50,624 nucleotides of DNA. It comes from Aestuariivivens sediminicola (GTDB lineage: Bacteria > Bacteroidota > Bacteroidia > Flavobacteriales > Flavobacteriaceae). The position numbers and the translations under genes are program-made. This document shows, piece after piece, positions 18,370 to 27,509 of this stretch; positions within the stretch are counted from its first letter, which is position 1, and the number at the start of each line of letters is the position of its first letter. The stretch spans positions 1 to 50,624 of the forward strand of contig NZ_JAKMCM010000009.1 of the NCBI RefSeq assembly GCF_022662015.1, read 5' to 3'. The notes under the pieces were generated by a model that was given only the letters and a program-made list of their open reading frames with translations, was not told the DNA's origin and did not search any database.

Positions 18370-19746
18370 TTATTCCATAGTCTGTTTCTGATTTATTTTG
18401 TTTATATAAATTCTAATTTCCTTTACAACACGAGGGGCCAGAATTATAGTCGCTGTCATTGTTGGAATAGCCATTAATGCGAAAAAACCATCGATCAAGT
18501 TAATCATCATGGTCAGGGTTGTCGTTGCCCCTATGAGTATACTGACAATGTAAACATAGTTGTAGTAATGCTTATAGCGGTCTCCGAACAAAAAGGACAT
18601 GCATTTGCTCCCATAATAAGAATAGGAGAACAAGGAGGATACACTAAAAACAAGAATACATAATAACAGGACATAATTCCCTATATCTGGCATGGCATTG
18701 GCAAATGCAGAAGCTGTCAGGGACACCCCGTTTGCATCGGTAGTCTGCCAAACACCGGTTACCAAAATAGCAAGAGCCGTTAGTGTGCACACGACAAGGG
18801 TATCTATAGCCGGACCTAACATAGCCACTAAACCTTCACGTATCGGTTCATTAGTTTTGGCAGCACCATGTGCCATTGGAGCTGTTCCAATTCCCGCTTC
18901 GTTGGAGAACGCTCCCCGACGAATACCTAATAAGATGAGCCCCCCTACAAGACCTCCCAAAAAAGCATCACCTGCAAAATTATTGGCTGTAAAAGCGTCC
19001 GTAAAAATCATTAAAACATACTTCGGGACCACATCTGCATTGAGGATTAATATCACCAGAACTGAAATGAAATAGAGCAACACCATTGACGGCACCAATT
19101 TTGACGCCGTTTTGCTGATTCTTTTTAAGCCACCCAGAATAACCACTGAGGTTATTACAACCAAAATCAAACCGATAATACTGTTGGACCAAAGCCCCAC
19201 TTCAACGCCATTAGGGATTAATAAAATATCGTTAACCGCCTGCGTTAATTGATTTACATTAAAGACGGGCAGCGCCCCGACCAATCCACTAATACTGAAC
19301 ATAACGGCCAAGGGTTTCCATGATTTCCCAAGGCCTTCCGTAATAAAATACATTGGCCCTCCTTGTAAAACACCGATGCTATCTCTCCCGCGATACATAA
19401 TGGCCAATGCCGATGTAAAAAACTTGGTAGACATTCCAATAATGGCACTTACCCACATCCAAAATATCGCACCCGGTCCGCCAATTGCTATGGCCACAGC
19501 CACGCCAGCAATGTTCCCCATACCCACAGTAGCAGACAATGCGGTGGTTAAAGCTTGAAAATGACTAATATGTCCACTATCGTTAGGATTGTCATATTTT
19601 CCACCCAAGACCTGAATAGCATGTCCTAAATATCGAAATGGCAAAAATCTGGATAAAATCAAAAGGTATAAGCCACCGCCAACTAAAAGAATTAACAACG
19701 GCAGACCCCATACGAAGGATGAAAAATCACTGAGGAATTGCTCCAT
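18370..19746 (-). CDS. Alanine/glycine:cation symporter (AGCS family)
   Basis: A 458-residue membrane protein of the AGCS family, which imports alanine or glycine with Na+ or H+. Family hallmarks are TALSATVGMGNIAGVAVAIAIGGPGAIFWMW near residue 70 and GGLILLGIRRGAFSNEAGIGTAPMAHGAA in the middle, plus about 11 helices. Length is normal. It lies upstream of the symporter pair on the same strand but separated by about 145 bp with a stem-loop, so it may be independently transcribed. Confidence 0.93.
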   Translation of the reverse strand: MEQFLSDFSSFVWGLPLLILLVGGGLYLLILSRFLPFRYLGHAIQVLGGKYDNPNDSGHISHFQALTTALSATVGMGNIAGVAVAIAIGGPGAIFWMWVSAIIGMSTKFFTSALAIMYRGRDSIGVLQGGPMYFITEGLGKSWKPLAVMFSISGLVGALPVFNVNQLTQAVNDILLIPNGVEVGLWSNSIIGLILVVITSVVILGGLKRISKTASKLVPSMVLLYFISVLVILILNADVVPKYVLMIFTDAFTANNFAGDAFLGGLVGGLILLGIRRGAFSNEAGIGTAPMAHGAAKTNEPIREGLVAMLGPAIDTLVVCTLTALAILVTGVWQTTDANGVSLTASAFANAMPDIGNYVLLLCILVFSVSSLFSYSYYGSKCMSFLFGDRYKHYYNYVYIVSILIGATTTLTMMINLIDGFFALMAIPTMTATIILAPRVVKEIRIYINKINQKQTME

Positions 19747-19846
19747 AAAGCGTCATTGGTCCGAAAATATTTTATAAATATATCATTTTAGCGGAGCAAA
19801 TGTTAAAATTATTCGAAGTATATTTAGCCTGACCAAACCTAATATT

Positions 19847-20956
19847 TTGCAAACCATTCGTTTGTATTTTATAGATACCGTTAGAGCATTTGCAATTTTA
19901 ATGATGCTCCAGGGGCATTTTATCGACACACTTATCGACCCCATTTTTAGAGATCCTTCGAATACCATGTATTCCATTTGGGTGTATTTTAGGGGTATAA
20001 CGGCCCCTACTTTCTTTACTATTTCCGGTTTGGTTTTTATGTATTTGTTATTAAGGGCCTACGCCAAAGGCGACGACGCACCCAGAATACGAAAAGGTCT
20101 TAACAGGGGGTTCTTACTGATTGCCATTGGTTACAGTTTGCGCATTAACCTTGTTGGATGGTTGACCGGGCATTTTAATTACAATTTTTTGGCAGTGGAT
20201 GTATTGCAATGTATTGGTGTTTCACTCATTATGCTTGTTGGATTGCACATCCTTCTCAAAAAGTACAGTTATACACTTTCAACGGTGTTGGCCATTTTTG
20301 GCACGACCTGTTTCTTAACAGAACCCCTTTATAGAAACCTGGTATTGCCCTGGTTACCACTATTTCTTGAGAATTATCTCAGTAAGTCACATGGTTCAGT
20401 ATTTACCCTTTTACCCTGGTTAGGATATACGGCCTACGGTGCCTGGTTGGCCACCGTGTTTTTCAGGCATGTGAATAAATCCAGATTTAAGCTTCTCACC
20501 ATAATCACTTTCCTTAGTGTGGGACTTTTACTCATTTATTATTCCTCATGGTTTTTAATTAAATTGTATCATATAACCGGATTTGAACTTTTACAAGCCT
20601 CAGCGAACTACAATTATTTGTTTACCCGTTTTGGTAATGTGCTTATTCTGTTTGCCTGTTTTTACACCTTTGAACGCTTCTTGAAACAGTCTTTAATAAC
20701 CAAAATAGGACAAAAGACCTTATCCATTTATGTCATTCACTTTATCCTAATTTATGGTAGCTATACAGGTTATGGTTTAAAACGTTATCTTAGTAAGTCA
20801 TTGACCCCTACAGAGGCCATATTAGGTGCCCTTGGTTTTATTGTACTGGTGTGTTTCATTTCATTTCACTATGCCAAAACCAATGCATTTCTATACGGTT
20901 TTTTTGGAAGACTATTTGAAAAACTTAAGCATTTGTTCAAACTCATTCGCCACTAG
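19847..20956 (+). CDS. HGSNAT-like membrane acyltransferase (DUF1624 type)
   Basis: A 369-residue polytopic membrane protein beginning RLYFIDTVRAFAILMMLQGHFIDTL, the pattern of the heparan-alpha-glucosaminide N-acetyltransferase catalytic family (DUF1624/YeiB-like). About ten helices are visible, with His in the QGHF motif near residue 23 and FRGITAPTFFTISGLVF after it. The family transfers acetyl groups across a membrane to amino-sugar acceptors; the substrate here is unknown. No ATG precedes the conserved region. TTG at 19847 (or TTG at 19862) is the likely start. It heads an operon with a TfoX-N protein and a GH18 chitinase. Confidence 0.82.
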   Translation: MQTIRLYFIDTVRAFAILMMLQGHFIDTLIDPIFRDPSNTMYSIWVYFRGITAPTFFTISGLVFMYLLLRAYAKGDDAPRIRKGLNRGFLLIAIGYSLRINLVGWLTGHFNYNFLAVDVLQCIGVSLIMLVGLHILLKKYSYTLSTVLAIFGTTCFLTEPLYRNLVLPWLPLFLENYLSKSHGSVFTLLPWLGYTAYGAWLATVFFRHVNKSRFKLLTIITFLSVGLLLIYYSSWFLIKLYHITGFELLQASANYNYLFTRFGNVLILFACFYTFERFLKQSLITKIGQKTLSIYVIHFILIYGSYTGYGLKRYLSKSLTPTEAILGALGFIVLVCFISFHYAKTNAFLYGFFGRLFEKLKHLFKLIRH

Positions 20957-20987
20957 ATCTCATAATGAAAAACATAAACAATTAGGT

Positions 20988-21356
20988 ATGGCATATGACG
21001 AATATCTGGCCGATCGTATTCGCCGGCATTTACATGACAGACATGTTAGCTTTAAGGAACTCAAAATGATGGGTGGTTTATGCTTTACGGTGGATGGAAA
21101 AATGTTATGTGGGATTCATATTGATAAATCCTATGGTGATAGCTTGCTTATGGCCCGCATTGGACAATCCATTTATGAAAGGGAACTGAATAAACCTGAA
21201 TGCCTCCCTATGGATTTTACCGGTCGTCCCATGAGAGGTTATATTTTTGTAACGCCCCAGGGATTCGATACCGATACCGAATTAAGCTATTGGCTCAATC
21301 TGTGCCTGGATTTCAATCCATTGGCTAAAACCAGTAAACGAAAAAGCAAAACATAA
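20988..21356 (+). CDS. TfoX N-terminal domain protein
   Basis: A 122-residue protein starting at the ATG at 20988 (MAYDEYLADRIRRHL). It matches the TfoX/Sxy N-terminal domain: the VSFKELKMMGGLCFTVDGKMLCGI segment is diagnostic, as is MRGYIFV near the end. It lacks the C-terminal helix-hairpin-helix domain of competence regulator Sxy, and the stand-alone N-domain has no firm function. The frame is open upstream into the preceding gene, but the family start is at 20988. Gaps of 31 bp and 4 bp to its neighbours place it in the middle of a three-gene operon. The C-terminus is basic (KTSKRKSKT). Confidence 0.85.
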   Translation: MAYDEYLADRIRRHLHDRHVSFKELKMMGGLCFTVDGKMLCGIHIDKSYGDSLLMARIGQSIYERELNKPECLPMDFTGRPMRGYIFVTPQGFDTDTELSYWLNLCLDFNPLAKTSKRKSKT

Positions 21357-21360
21357 TATC

Positions 21361-22494
21361 ATGACATTTTTAAGAAAAAACATTGTACTATTTTTTTTAG
21401 CAACAAGCCTTTTAATAGGTTGTCAATCCGACCCGGAAAAATCGTCTTTTACCATTATGGCCTATTATGTGCCATCTGATGAATATACTGTAGATGATAT
21501 CCCATTTGAAAAATTAACCCATATTATTTATTCATTCACACGGGTCATTGATAATAAAATGCAATTTAGAAATGAGCGCCATGATGCTGCCCTCAAAAAA
21601 CTTGTCGCCAATAAAAAAGAGCATCCTCATATAAAGGTTATGATAGCCTGTGGGGGTTGGGGCGGAAGCGGCGGTTTTTCAGATATGGCGAACGACCCGG
21701 ATAGACGGCGTGAATTCGTCAGTAGTACGATGGACTTCGTAAACAAATATGATTTAGATGGAGTTGATATCGACTGGGAATATCCCGGCCTTAGAGGTGC
21801 GGGTAACGTTCATAGACCTGAAGACAAAGAAAATTTTACGGCTCTCATGAAAGAACTCAGGGAAGGGTTAGATAAATTAGACCGCCCGATGACCCTCACT
21901 TTTGCCTCAGCCGGATGGGAACGCTATTATGAGCATGTCGAAACCCTTGAAGTTATGAAGTACGCCAATTATATGAATATCATGACCTATGATTTTGCCG
22001 GTGGAAATTCACCAATTACCAACCATCATACCAATTTAGGTTCCTACGAATCGGTTCAACCCGAACGAAATCCAAGATCAGCTGAAGCCATTGTTGATTA
22101 TTGCCTGTCCCTTGGTGTCCAACCTGAACAAATTGTAATAGGAGCCGCATTTTATGGTCGGGGTTGGGAAGGTGTGCCCCCTGAAAATAATGGTTTATTC
22201 CAACCGAATAAAGGGGTTTGGAAAGGTTGGGCTAATTTCCGAGGTCTACAGGCCAATCAGGAAAACAAAAATGGTTTTGTAAAATACTGGGATGCCAAGG
22301 CTAAGGCACCTTATCTTTACAATGCCAAGGACAGCATCTTCATTTCTTACGATGATACCACCTCAGTACGTTTAAAAACCAAATATGCCAGATCCAAGCA
22401 ATTGGGTGGCATCATGTTTTGGCAATTGACATTAGACAGTACATCAGATGGCTTGTTGGATGCCATTTATGATGAGGTTAATATGAAATACTAA
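21361..22494 (+). CDS. GH18 chitinase-like lipoprotein
   Basis: Glycoside hydrolase family 18 enzyme, 377 residues. The catalytic DxxDxDxE motif appears as DGVDIDWEYPG with Glu140 as proton donor. The SxGG-type strand is ACGGWGGSGGF at 97-106, and the MTYDFAGG and GGIMFWQLTLD segments complete the TIM barrel. The signal peptide ends in LLIGC21, so it is a lipoprotein, likely on the cell surface or in the periplasm. Expected activity is hydrolysis of chitin or other beta-1,4-GlcNAc chains by substrate assistance. It is the last gene of the acyltransferase-TfoX-chitinase operon, with a 4-bp gap. Confidence 0.93.
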   Translation: MTFLRKNIVLFFLATSLLIGCQSDPEKSSFTIMAYYVPSDEYTVDDIPFEKLTHIIYSFTRVIDNKMQFRNERHDAALKKLVANKKEHPHIKVMIACGGWGGSGGFSDMANDPDRRREFVSSTMDFVNKYDLDGVDIDWEYPGLRGAGNVHRPEDKENFTALMKELREGLDKLDRPMTLTFASAGWERYYEHVETLEVMKYANYMNIMTYDFAGGNSPITNHHTNLGSYESVQPERNPRSAEAIVDYCLSLGVQPEQIVIGAAFYGRGWEGVPPENNGLFQPNKGVWKGWANFRGLQANQENKNGFVKYWDAKAKAPYLYNAKDSIFISYDDTTSVRLKTKYARSKQLGGIMFWQLTLDSTSDGLLDAIYDEVNMKY

Positions 22495-22699
22495 TTTTCG
22501 GTTCGTCTATGCATTGAAGATTGGGTCAGTTTTAGAACAACTGATAGTTTAAAAAAAGTAGGAGCTCTATGCCATGCCTAAGTTGGAAACATTCAGTTTA
22601 TCTTGCGTATTTATGAGCATAGTGCCCATTATGATAAAATTTTATTTTTACTAATCTGTACCCTAAGTCAAATTTAATATTAGAAAATCACTAAACATT

Positions 22700-23101
22700 A
22701 TGAGACAAATACTTTTCCTGGTTGTTTTTAGCATGAGTGCTCTAAGCTATGGTCAACTGGATGATAAAATGACTACTATTGATTTTGTGCAAATACTGAA
22801 TAACAACAAAGATGAAGCAGTATACTACTACAGCAACAACTGGAAAGTCCTAAGAGAAATGGCTCAGGAACGAAACTACATAGCCTCCTTTCAAATCTTG
22901 GATACCCCTTTCAGTGAAGTGTCTCCCTTTCATTTTATGCTCATTACGACTTATGCCAATTCCTATCAATATGAATCAAGAGAAGCGCACTTCGGGGAAC
23001 TGATAAAAGAAAAAGGGGCCTTACGATTAATGAATGAAAAGCAACCTAATGAATTTAGGAAAACCCTATTCAGTAAAGAAGGGATCCGCCATTGGAAATG
23101 A
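22700..23101 (+). CDS. Hypothetical exported protein
   Basis: A 133-residue protein with a clear Sec signal peptide (MRQILFLVVFSMSALSYG, cleavage before QLDD) and no lipobox. The mature part contains YYYSNNWKVLREMAQERNYIASFQIL and FMLITTYANSYQYESRE segments that suggest a small alpha/beta domain, perhaps ferredoxin-like. I do not recognise a family. It stands alone between two spacers (205 bp and 150 bp) where I see no other gene. Confidence 0.7.
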   Translation: MRQILFLVVFSMSALSYGQLDDKMTTIDFVQILNNNKDEAVYYYSNNWKVLREMAQERNYIASFQILDTPFSEVSPFHFMLITTYANSYQYESREAHFGELIKEKGALRLMNEKQPNEFRKTLFSKEGIRHWK

Positions 23102-23251
23102 AACTAAGCATTCATCCTTAATACGAGACCATCAGCTATGAAATTTACTGATAAGGTTGATCTTCCATAATTTTTAATTACCTTAGAAGCATTGGCATTC
23201 ATGTCACCATGTCCTAAACCCTTTGCTTGACCCAAGTTAATACACTATCAT

Positions 23252-23818
23252 ATGGGACATCAACAAGCATGGTCCAGAAGGCGATTCAGTAAAGCAATTT
23301 TTTATGCTCAGTGCCTTATGGCCTCTGGCACATTAACCCTTCCCCTCGCGTGTACCACCACAAAAAAATCCAACAGCGATATCCTTTTAAATGATGCTCA
23401 ACAGGAGACCTTAACATGGGCCATGGATGAACTTATTCCATCCAATGGCATCATGCCTTCAGCTTCCGAAATAGGTGGTGTAGCCTACATCCTGTCCATT
23501 ATGAAAGCGCTTCCGGACCTCAGCCCTTTGTTCGAGGGCCTCATTGCTCATATAGATGAGCAGTGCCAATATCAATTTTCAAAAATCAAATCAGCGGAAC
23601 GCATTGCCGTATTGAAGCACATCGAGAAACATCAACCACATTTTTTTAAGGTGCTGAAAGAGTTTACCTATGAAAGCTACTACACCAACGAAACCGTATT
23701 CCCATTAATTGGCTATGAGCCTTATCCAACAGGGTCTAAGGGTCCTGAAATGGAACCATTCGACGACACTTTATTGGATCGCGTGAGGGCACTAAAACCA
23801 ACCTATATAAAAATTTAA
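23252..23818 (+). CDS. Gluconate 2-dehydrogenase subunit 3-like protein, Tat-exported
   Basis: A 188-residue small subunit of a membrane-linked GMC dehydrogenase. The N-terminus has a twin-arginine motif (WSRRRFSKAIF) and a hydrophobic stretch ending PLAC34, suggesting a Tat-exported lipoprotein. The body has the family pattern (TLTWAMDELIPSNGIMPSASEIGGVAYI, then the C-terminal FPLIGYEPYPTGSKGPEMEPF). Such subunits accompany the FAD subunit during export and electron transfer. It sits 4 bp before the GMC gene, its expected partner. No cytochrome c subunit follows, so the electron acceptor is unclear. Confidence 0.87.
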   Translation: MGHQQAWSRRRFSKAIFYAQCLMASGTLTLPLACTTTKKSNSDILLNDAQQETLTWAMDELIPSNGIMPSASEIGGVAYILSIMKALPDLSPLFEGLIAHIDEQCQYQFSKIKSAERIAVLKHIEKHQPHFFKVLKEFTYESYYTNETVFPLIGYEPYPTGSKGPEMEPFDDTLLDRVRALKPTYIKI

Positions 23819-23822
23819 GCTA

Positions 23823-25412
23823 ATGAAGGATGAGGCTATTGATGTTTTGGTTATCGGAGCTGGCGCTGCCGGAGCATCCCTTTCGTGGCGCCTGACCGAA
23901 AAAGGCGCAAAAGTGGTGTGCCTGGAGCAAGGGGGCTGGATCGACCCGTCAACCTTTCCTTCGCTGAAAACCAATTATGAGACGCACCTCATGCGGGACC
24001 GCGATTTTAGTCTGAGTCCTAATATGAGGAAACTGCCGGAGGACTATCCCGTAACCAGCCATGGTGATAATCCCCCATTTATAATGATGTTTAATGCTGT
24101 TGGCGGATCGACCATTCACTGGCAGGGCATTTTCCCTAGATTCCATCCTTCCGATTTTAAAGTGAGAACCCTGGATGGCATTGCCGATGACTGGCCTATT
24201 TCTTACCAGGAATTGGAGCCCTACTATAATTTTAATGATGCCATGATCGGGGTTTCGGGACTATCGGGTGATCCCGCGAATCCACCGCGCCCACAACGGC
24301 AAACCCCACCCCTACCCATAGGGAAAATGGGACGTACCTTGGTTAAGGGTTTCGAAAAACTGAACTGGCATTGGTGGGTAAATGATCAGGGGATTATATC
24401 CAAAGCCTATAAGAACAGGTCTCCCTGTATGCTTCATGGAAAATGCATGTTTGGCTGCCCTATGGGAGCGAAAGCGACCACAGATAGAACCTACTGGCCA
24501 TTGGCCATAGAAAAAGGGGCAGAAATCAGGACCTGGTCCCGTGTCAAGGAAATTACGATAAATAGAAAGGGAAGGGCCACAGGTGCCATTTATTTTGATA
24601 AAGAAGGACAGATTCATGAAATAAAAGCCAAAGTAGTGGTTATCTGTTGTAACGGTATTGGGAGTCCCCGACTGCTGTTGAATTCGAAATCCAATTTATT
24701 CCCGGATGGTTTAGGCAATTCCAATGGCTTGGTAGGAACACATTTTATGGTGCATCCTAACCTATTCGTTAATGGCATTTTCGAAGAAGACATGGATAGC
24801 CATATAGGCCCAATGGGTAGTCCATTATACAGTCATGAATTTTATGAAACTGACGAGCGACGTGGCTTTAAAAGGGGATATATGCTATACGGTGAACGCA
24901 GCTTCGGTCCACTGAGTCAGTCCTCTGATATACCCTGGGGTGCAGGGCATCACCAGGCATTTGGCGAACAATTTCCACATCAGGTAGGGCTCACCGTCCT
25001 GATTGATGATATACCGGAACCTACTAACACTGTTGAACTGGACGACAACATCGTCGATTCCAACGGTATTGCTGCAGCAAAAGTGACGTATTCGTTATCA
25101 GAGAATTCCAAACGCATGTTAGAACACGCTGCCGAAAGTGCAACACAATTACTTGAAGCTACCGAAGCAAAAAAGATAACTGTTCCCGATCCTTCAAACA
25201 TGGCACATTTGATGGGCACTGTGAGAATGGGAACTTCGGAAGGCAATTCGGTGGTTAACAAAGACCATCAGGTGCATAGTGTGCCCAATTTGTTTGTAGT
25301 CGATGGCAGTTCCTTTACAACCGGAGCGGGGGTTAATCCAACTTCGACCATCATGGCCCTGGCATTACGCGCCGCAGATCGAATTTGGGAACGACGCCTC
25401 GAGTGGCATTAA
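23823..25412 (+). CDS. GMC-family FAD oxidoreductase
   Basis: A 529-residue flavoprotein of the glucose-methanol-choline family, gluconate 2-dehydrogenase large-subunit type. The dinucleotide fold VLVIGAGAAGAS has its glycines at 12, 14 and 17. NAVGGSTIHWQG is the FAD-contacting segment. A cysteine-rich region (CMLHGKCMFGCPMGAK) is typical of membrane sugar/alcohol dehydrogenases. The C-terminus carries HLMGTVRMG and VDGSSFTTGAGVNPTSTIMAL, with the catalytic His/Asn pair expected there. It lacks a signal peptide and would be exported with the Tat small subunit encoded upstream. Substrate is probably a sugar, alcohol or sugar acid, not determinable here. Confidence 0.92.
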   Translation: MKDEAIDVLVIGAGAAGASLSWRLTEKGAKVVCLEQGGWIDPSTFPSLKTNYETHLMRDRDFSLSPNMRKLPEDYPVTSHGDNPPFIMMFNAVGGSTIHWQGIFPRFHPSDFKVRTLDGIADDWPISYQELEPYYNFNDAMIGVSGLSGDPANPPRPQRQTPPLPIGKMGRTLVKGFEKLNWHWWVNDQGIISKAYKNRSPCMLHGKCMFGCPMGAKATTDRTYWPLAIEKGAEIRTWSRVKEITINRKGRATGAIYFDKEGQIHEIKAKVVVICCNGIGSPRLLLNSKSNLFPDGLGNSNGLVGTHFMVHPNLFVNGIFEEDMDSHIGPMGSPLYSHEFYETDERRGFKRGYMLYGERSFGPLSQSSDIPWGAGHHQAFGEQFPHQVGLTVLIDDIPEPTNTVELDDNIVDSNGIAAAKVTYSLSENSKRMLEHAAESATQLLEATEAKKITVPDPSNMAHLMGTVRMGTSEGNSVVNKDHQVHSVPNLFVVDGSSFTTGAGVNPTSTIMALALRAADRIWERRLEWH

Positions 25413-25433
25413 TTATTATTTCATCGAAATAAA

Positions 25434-25464
25434 ACGGAGCAGCCGAAAACCGAACAGAGTAGGC
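25434..25464 (+). repeat. 31-bp leader repeat, copy 1
   Basis: Identical to 25861-25891 except for one base. It lies 21 bp before the EthD ATG. The core begins CAGCCGAAAACCGAACAGAG. The position in front of a start codon in both copies suggests a duplicated 5' leader or a regulatory target. Confidence 0.8.
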
Positions 25465-25484
25465 ATCATATAAACAACTACATC

Positions 25485-25808
25485 ATGAAAAAAGGAAGTA
25501 TTAAAGTGAGTCTGTTTTATCCTGCCAGTCAGGAAAAACCATTTGATATGGATTACTATCTTAATAAACATGTTCCAATGGTCGTTGGTCTCCTGGGCGA
25601 TGCCATACTTGGTGCCACTATAGAAAAGGGTATTTCCGGTGCTGATTCCGGTTCTGCAGCACCTTATGAAGCAATGGGAAATATCTATTTTGAATCTCTG
25701 GATAGTTTCCAGAATTCATTTGGGGCAAACGCCAATACAATTTTGGCAGACATTCCTAATTACACAAGTGCTGAACCGGTAGTACAGATCAGTGAAGTCT
25801 TAGTTTAA
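25485..25808 (+). CDS. EthD family protein
   Basis: A 107-residue dimeric alpha/beta-barrel (ferredoxin-like) protein of the EthD family: KVSLFYPASQEKPFDMDYYLNKHVPMVVGLLG is the family signature (Tyr-Leu-x-x-His-Val-Pro). Members are associated with degradation pathways but usually have no assigned reaction. It follows the GMC gene by 72 bp and carries its own copy of the repeated leader, so it may be separately regulated or expressed from a processed transcript. Confidence 0.88.
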   Translation: MKKGSIKVSLFYPASQEKPFDMDYYLNKHVPMVVGLLGDAILGATIEKGISGADSGSAAPYEAMGNIYFESLDSFQNSFGANANTILADIPNYTSAEPVVQISEVLV

Positions 25809-25860
25809 TCTTCTCCCTTACTACGATGTAAGAAACCCTACTCCATTTTTGTTAAGAACC

Positions 25861-25891
25861 ACGGGGCAGCCGAAAACCGAACAGAGTAGGC
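25861..25891 (+). repeat. 31-bp leader repeat, copy 2
   Basis: Second copy of the element at 25434-25464 (30 of 31 identical), 21 bp before the ATG of the DUF4440 gene. A CCTACTC at about 25838 is inverted relative to the GAGTAGG inside the repeat, allowing a hairpin in this copy only. Confidence 0.8.
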
Positions 25892-25912
25892 GTTACATAA
25901 AACTCTATAACA

Positions 25913-26422
25913 ATGAAAACACACGTCGATCTGAAAACCATAGTTCTACTGTTGGTCTTTTCTATCAGCTTCATTACGGGCTGTAAGAACCAAACGGAGG
26001 AAACCCCAGAAATCACTTCAGAACCTGCATTTGACTTAACCGTGGCAAAAGCAGAGATTGAAGCTGTAAATAAAATTTTTGAAGAACGTTTTATGGCAAA
26101 AGATTCTACAGGTGTATCCAATTTATACACCTCTGATGCAAAGTTCATGATGACTGGGAGCCCTGCCATAATTGGAAAAAAGAACATCGAATCAGTCATG
26201 TCCGGTTTTATTAAATCGGGTGTCACAGGTCTTGAACTAAAGACTATAGATGTTTGGGGTACGGAGAACTGGATTACCGAGGAAGGAGAATATACCTTAT
26301 TCGCTAATGAAAATCAGATAGATCAAGGCAAATACCTGATACTCTGGAAAAATGTAGATGGACAATGGCTGTTTTTCAGGGATATTTTCAACTCAAGCGT
26401 GGCAGCACCCGCTGCGGAGTAA
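25913..26422 (+). CDS. DUF4440/SnoaL-like (NTF2 fold) lipoprotein
   Basis: A 169-residue lipoprotein with lipobox FITGC24 and an NTF2-like domain from about residue 45: EIEAVNKIFEERFMAKDSTGVSNLYTSDAKFM, then a GKKNIESVMSGFIKSGV helix and the closing WKNVDGQWLFFRDIFNSS strand. This pattern is typical of DUF4440 proteins, for which ligand or enzymatic roles vary. It shares a duplicated leader with the EthD gene and ends at a terminator. Confidence 0.87.
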   Translation: MKTHVDLKTIVLLLVFSISFITGCKNQTEETPEITSEPAFDLTVAKAEIEAVNKIFEERFMAKDSTGVSNLYTSDAKFMMTGSPAIIGKKNIESVMSGFIKSGVTGLELKTIDVWGTENWITEEGEYTLFANENQIDQGKYLILWKNVDGQWLFFRDIFNSSVAAPAAE

Positions 26423-26459
26423 TACGAAGTCTGTTTCTTGTTTAAGGGCACTTCAGGTT

Positions 26460-26498
26460 ATCCCGGTCCTATATATGTTAGGATCGGGATTCATTTTT
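26460..26498 (+). terminator. Intrinsic terminator after the DUF4440 gene
   Basis: A 12-bp stem (26460-26471 with 26479-26490, one G-U pair) and a 7-nt loop, followed by TCATTTTT. It lies between the convergent DUF4440 and purC genes. Confidence 0.8.
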
Positions 26499-26500
26499 AA

Positions 26501-27454
26501 TTATCCTTGTGATTCTAAAAAAGCGAGTACGTTGGCCTCAATGCGCTCCTGAATATTGGAAACATCCGCCTTAATGAAGGGTTCACCTGTAATGTTCTCG
26601 TAAAGCTCTATGTAACGCTCGCTAACTGTTTCAATATAGTCATCGCTCATAAATGGGACCTCCTGCCCTTCTAATCCCTGAAATCCGTTACGTATTAACC
26701 ACTGACGCACAAATTCCTTACTTAGTTGCTTTTGGGGTTCCCCTTTGGATTGCCGTTCCTCATAACCATCCGCATAAAAATAACGCGATGAATCCGGGGT
26801 ATGAATTTCATCAATTAATAAGATCTGACCGTTCTTGGTTTTTCCAAATTCGTATTTCGTATCTACCAAAATCAACCCTCGTTCCGCAGCTATTTCAGAT
26901 CCTCGCTTGAAGAGCTTTCGCGTGTAGTCCTCGAGAATCAGATAATCGTCTTCGCTTACAATACCTCGTTTTAAAATATCCTCACGAGAAATATCCTCGT
27001 CATGATTCCCCTTTACGGCCTTTGTTGCCGGAGTTATTATCGGTTCTGGAAATGCATCATTTTCTTTCATTCCTTCCGGCATAGGCACACCACACAACAT
27101 GCGTTTACCAGCTTTGTATTCGCGTGCCGCATGACCTGACATATATCCACGAATAACCATTTCTACTTTAAAGGGTTCGCACATATGTCCTACTGCTACA
27201 TTCGGATCGGGTGTTGCGGTCAACCAATTCGGGACTAAATCTTGAGTGGCAGCCATCATTTTTGTCGCAATCTGGTTAAGTATCTGACCTTTATAGGGTA
27301 TCCCTTTGGGCATAACTACATCGAAAGCCGAAAGTCGGTCGGTAGCAATCATGATCAATTGCTCATCATTTATATTGTAAACTTCACGCACTTTACCTTT
27401 GTAAATGCTTTTTTGCCCGGGAAAATTGAAGTTGGTATCTGTTATCGTATTCAT
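26501..27454 (-). CDS. purC: Phosphoribosylaminoimidazole-succinocarboxamide (SAICAR) synthase
   Basis: Catalyses ATP-dependent condensation of CAIR with aspartate in de novo purine synthesis; cytoplasmic. The 317-residue protein has the SAICAR synthase signatures [56 protein letters not shown] and [14 protein letters not shown]. The first ATG (27454, [13 protein letters not shown]) is the likely start; a GTG at 27466 also opens the frame. It is the longer eukaryote-like type usual in Bacteroidota. A structured-RNA candidate lies 56 bp upstream, between phoH and purC. Confidence 0.96.
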   Translation of the reverse strand: MNTITDTNFNFPGQKSIYKGKVREVYNINDEQLIMIATDRLSAFDVVMPKGIPYKGQILNQIATKMMAATQDLVPNWLTATPDPNVAVGHMCEPFKVEMVIRGYMSGHAAREYKAGKRMLCGVPMPEGMKENDAFPEPIITPATKAVKGNHDEDISREDILKRGIVSEDDYLILEDYTRKLFKRGSEIAAERGLILVDTKYEFGKTKNGQILLIDEIHTPDSSRYFYADGYEERQSKGEPQKQLSKEFVRQWLIRNGFQGLEGQEVPFMSDDYIETVSERYIELYENITGEPFIKADVSNIQERIEANVLAFLESQG

Positions 27455-27509
27455 TGCATTAGTCACAATACGTACTATTTAAGTTAAAATTCACTAACTA
27501 CTATTTTTT

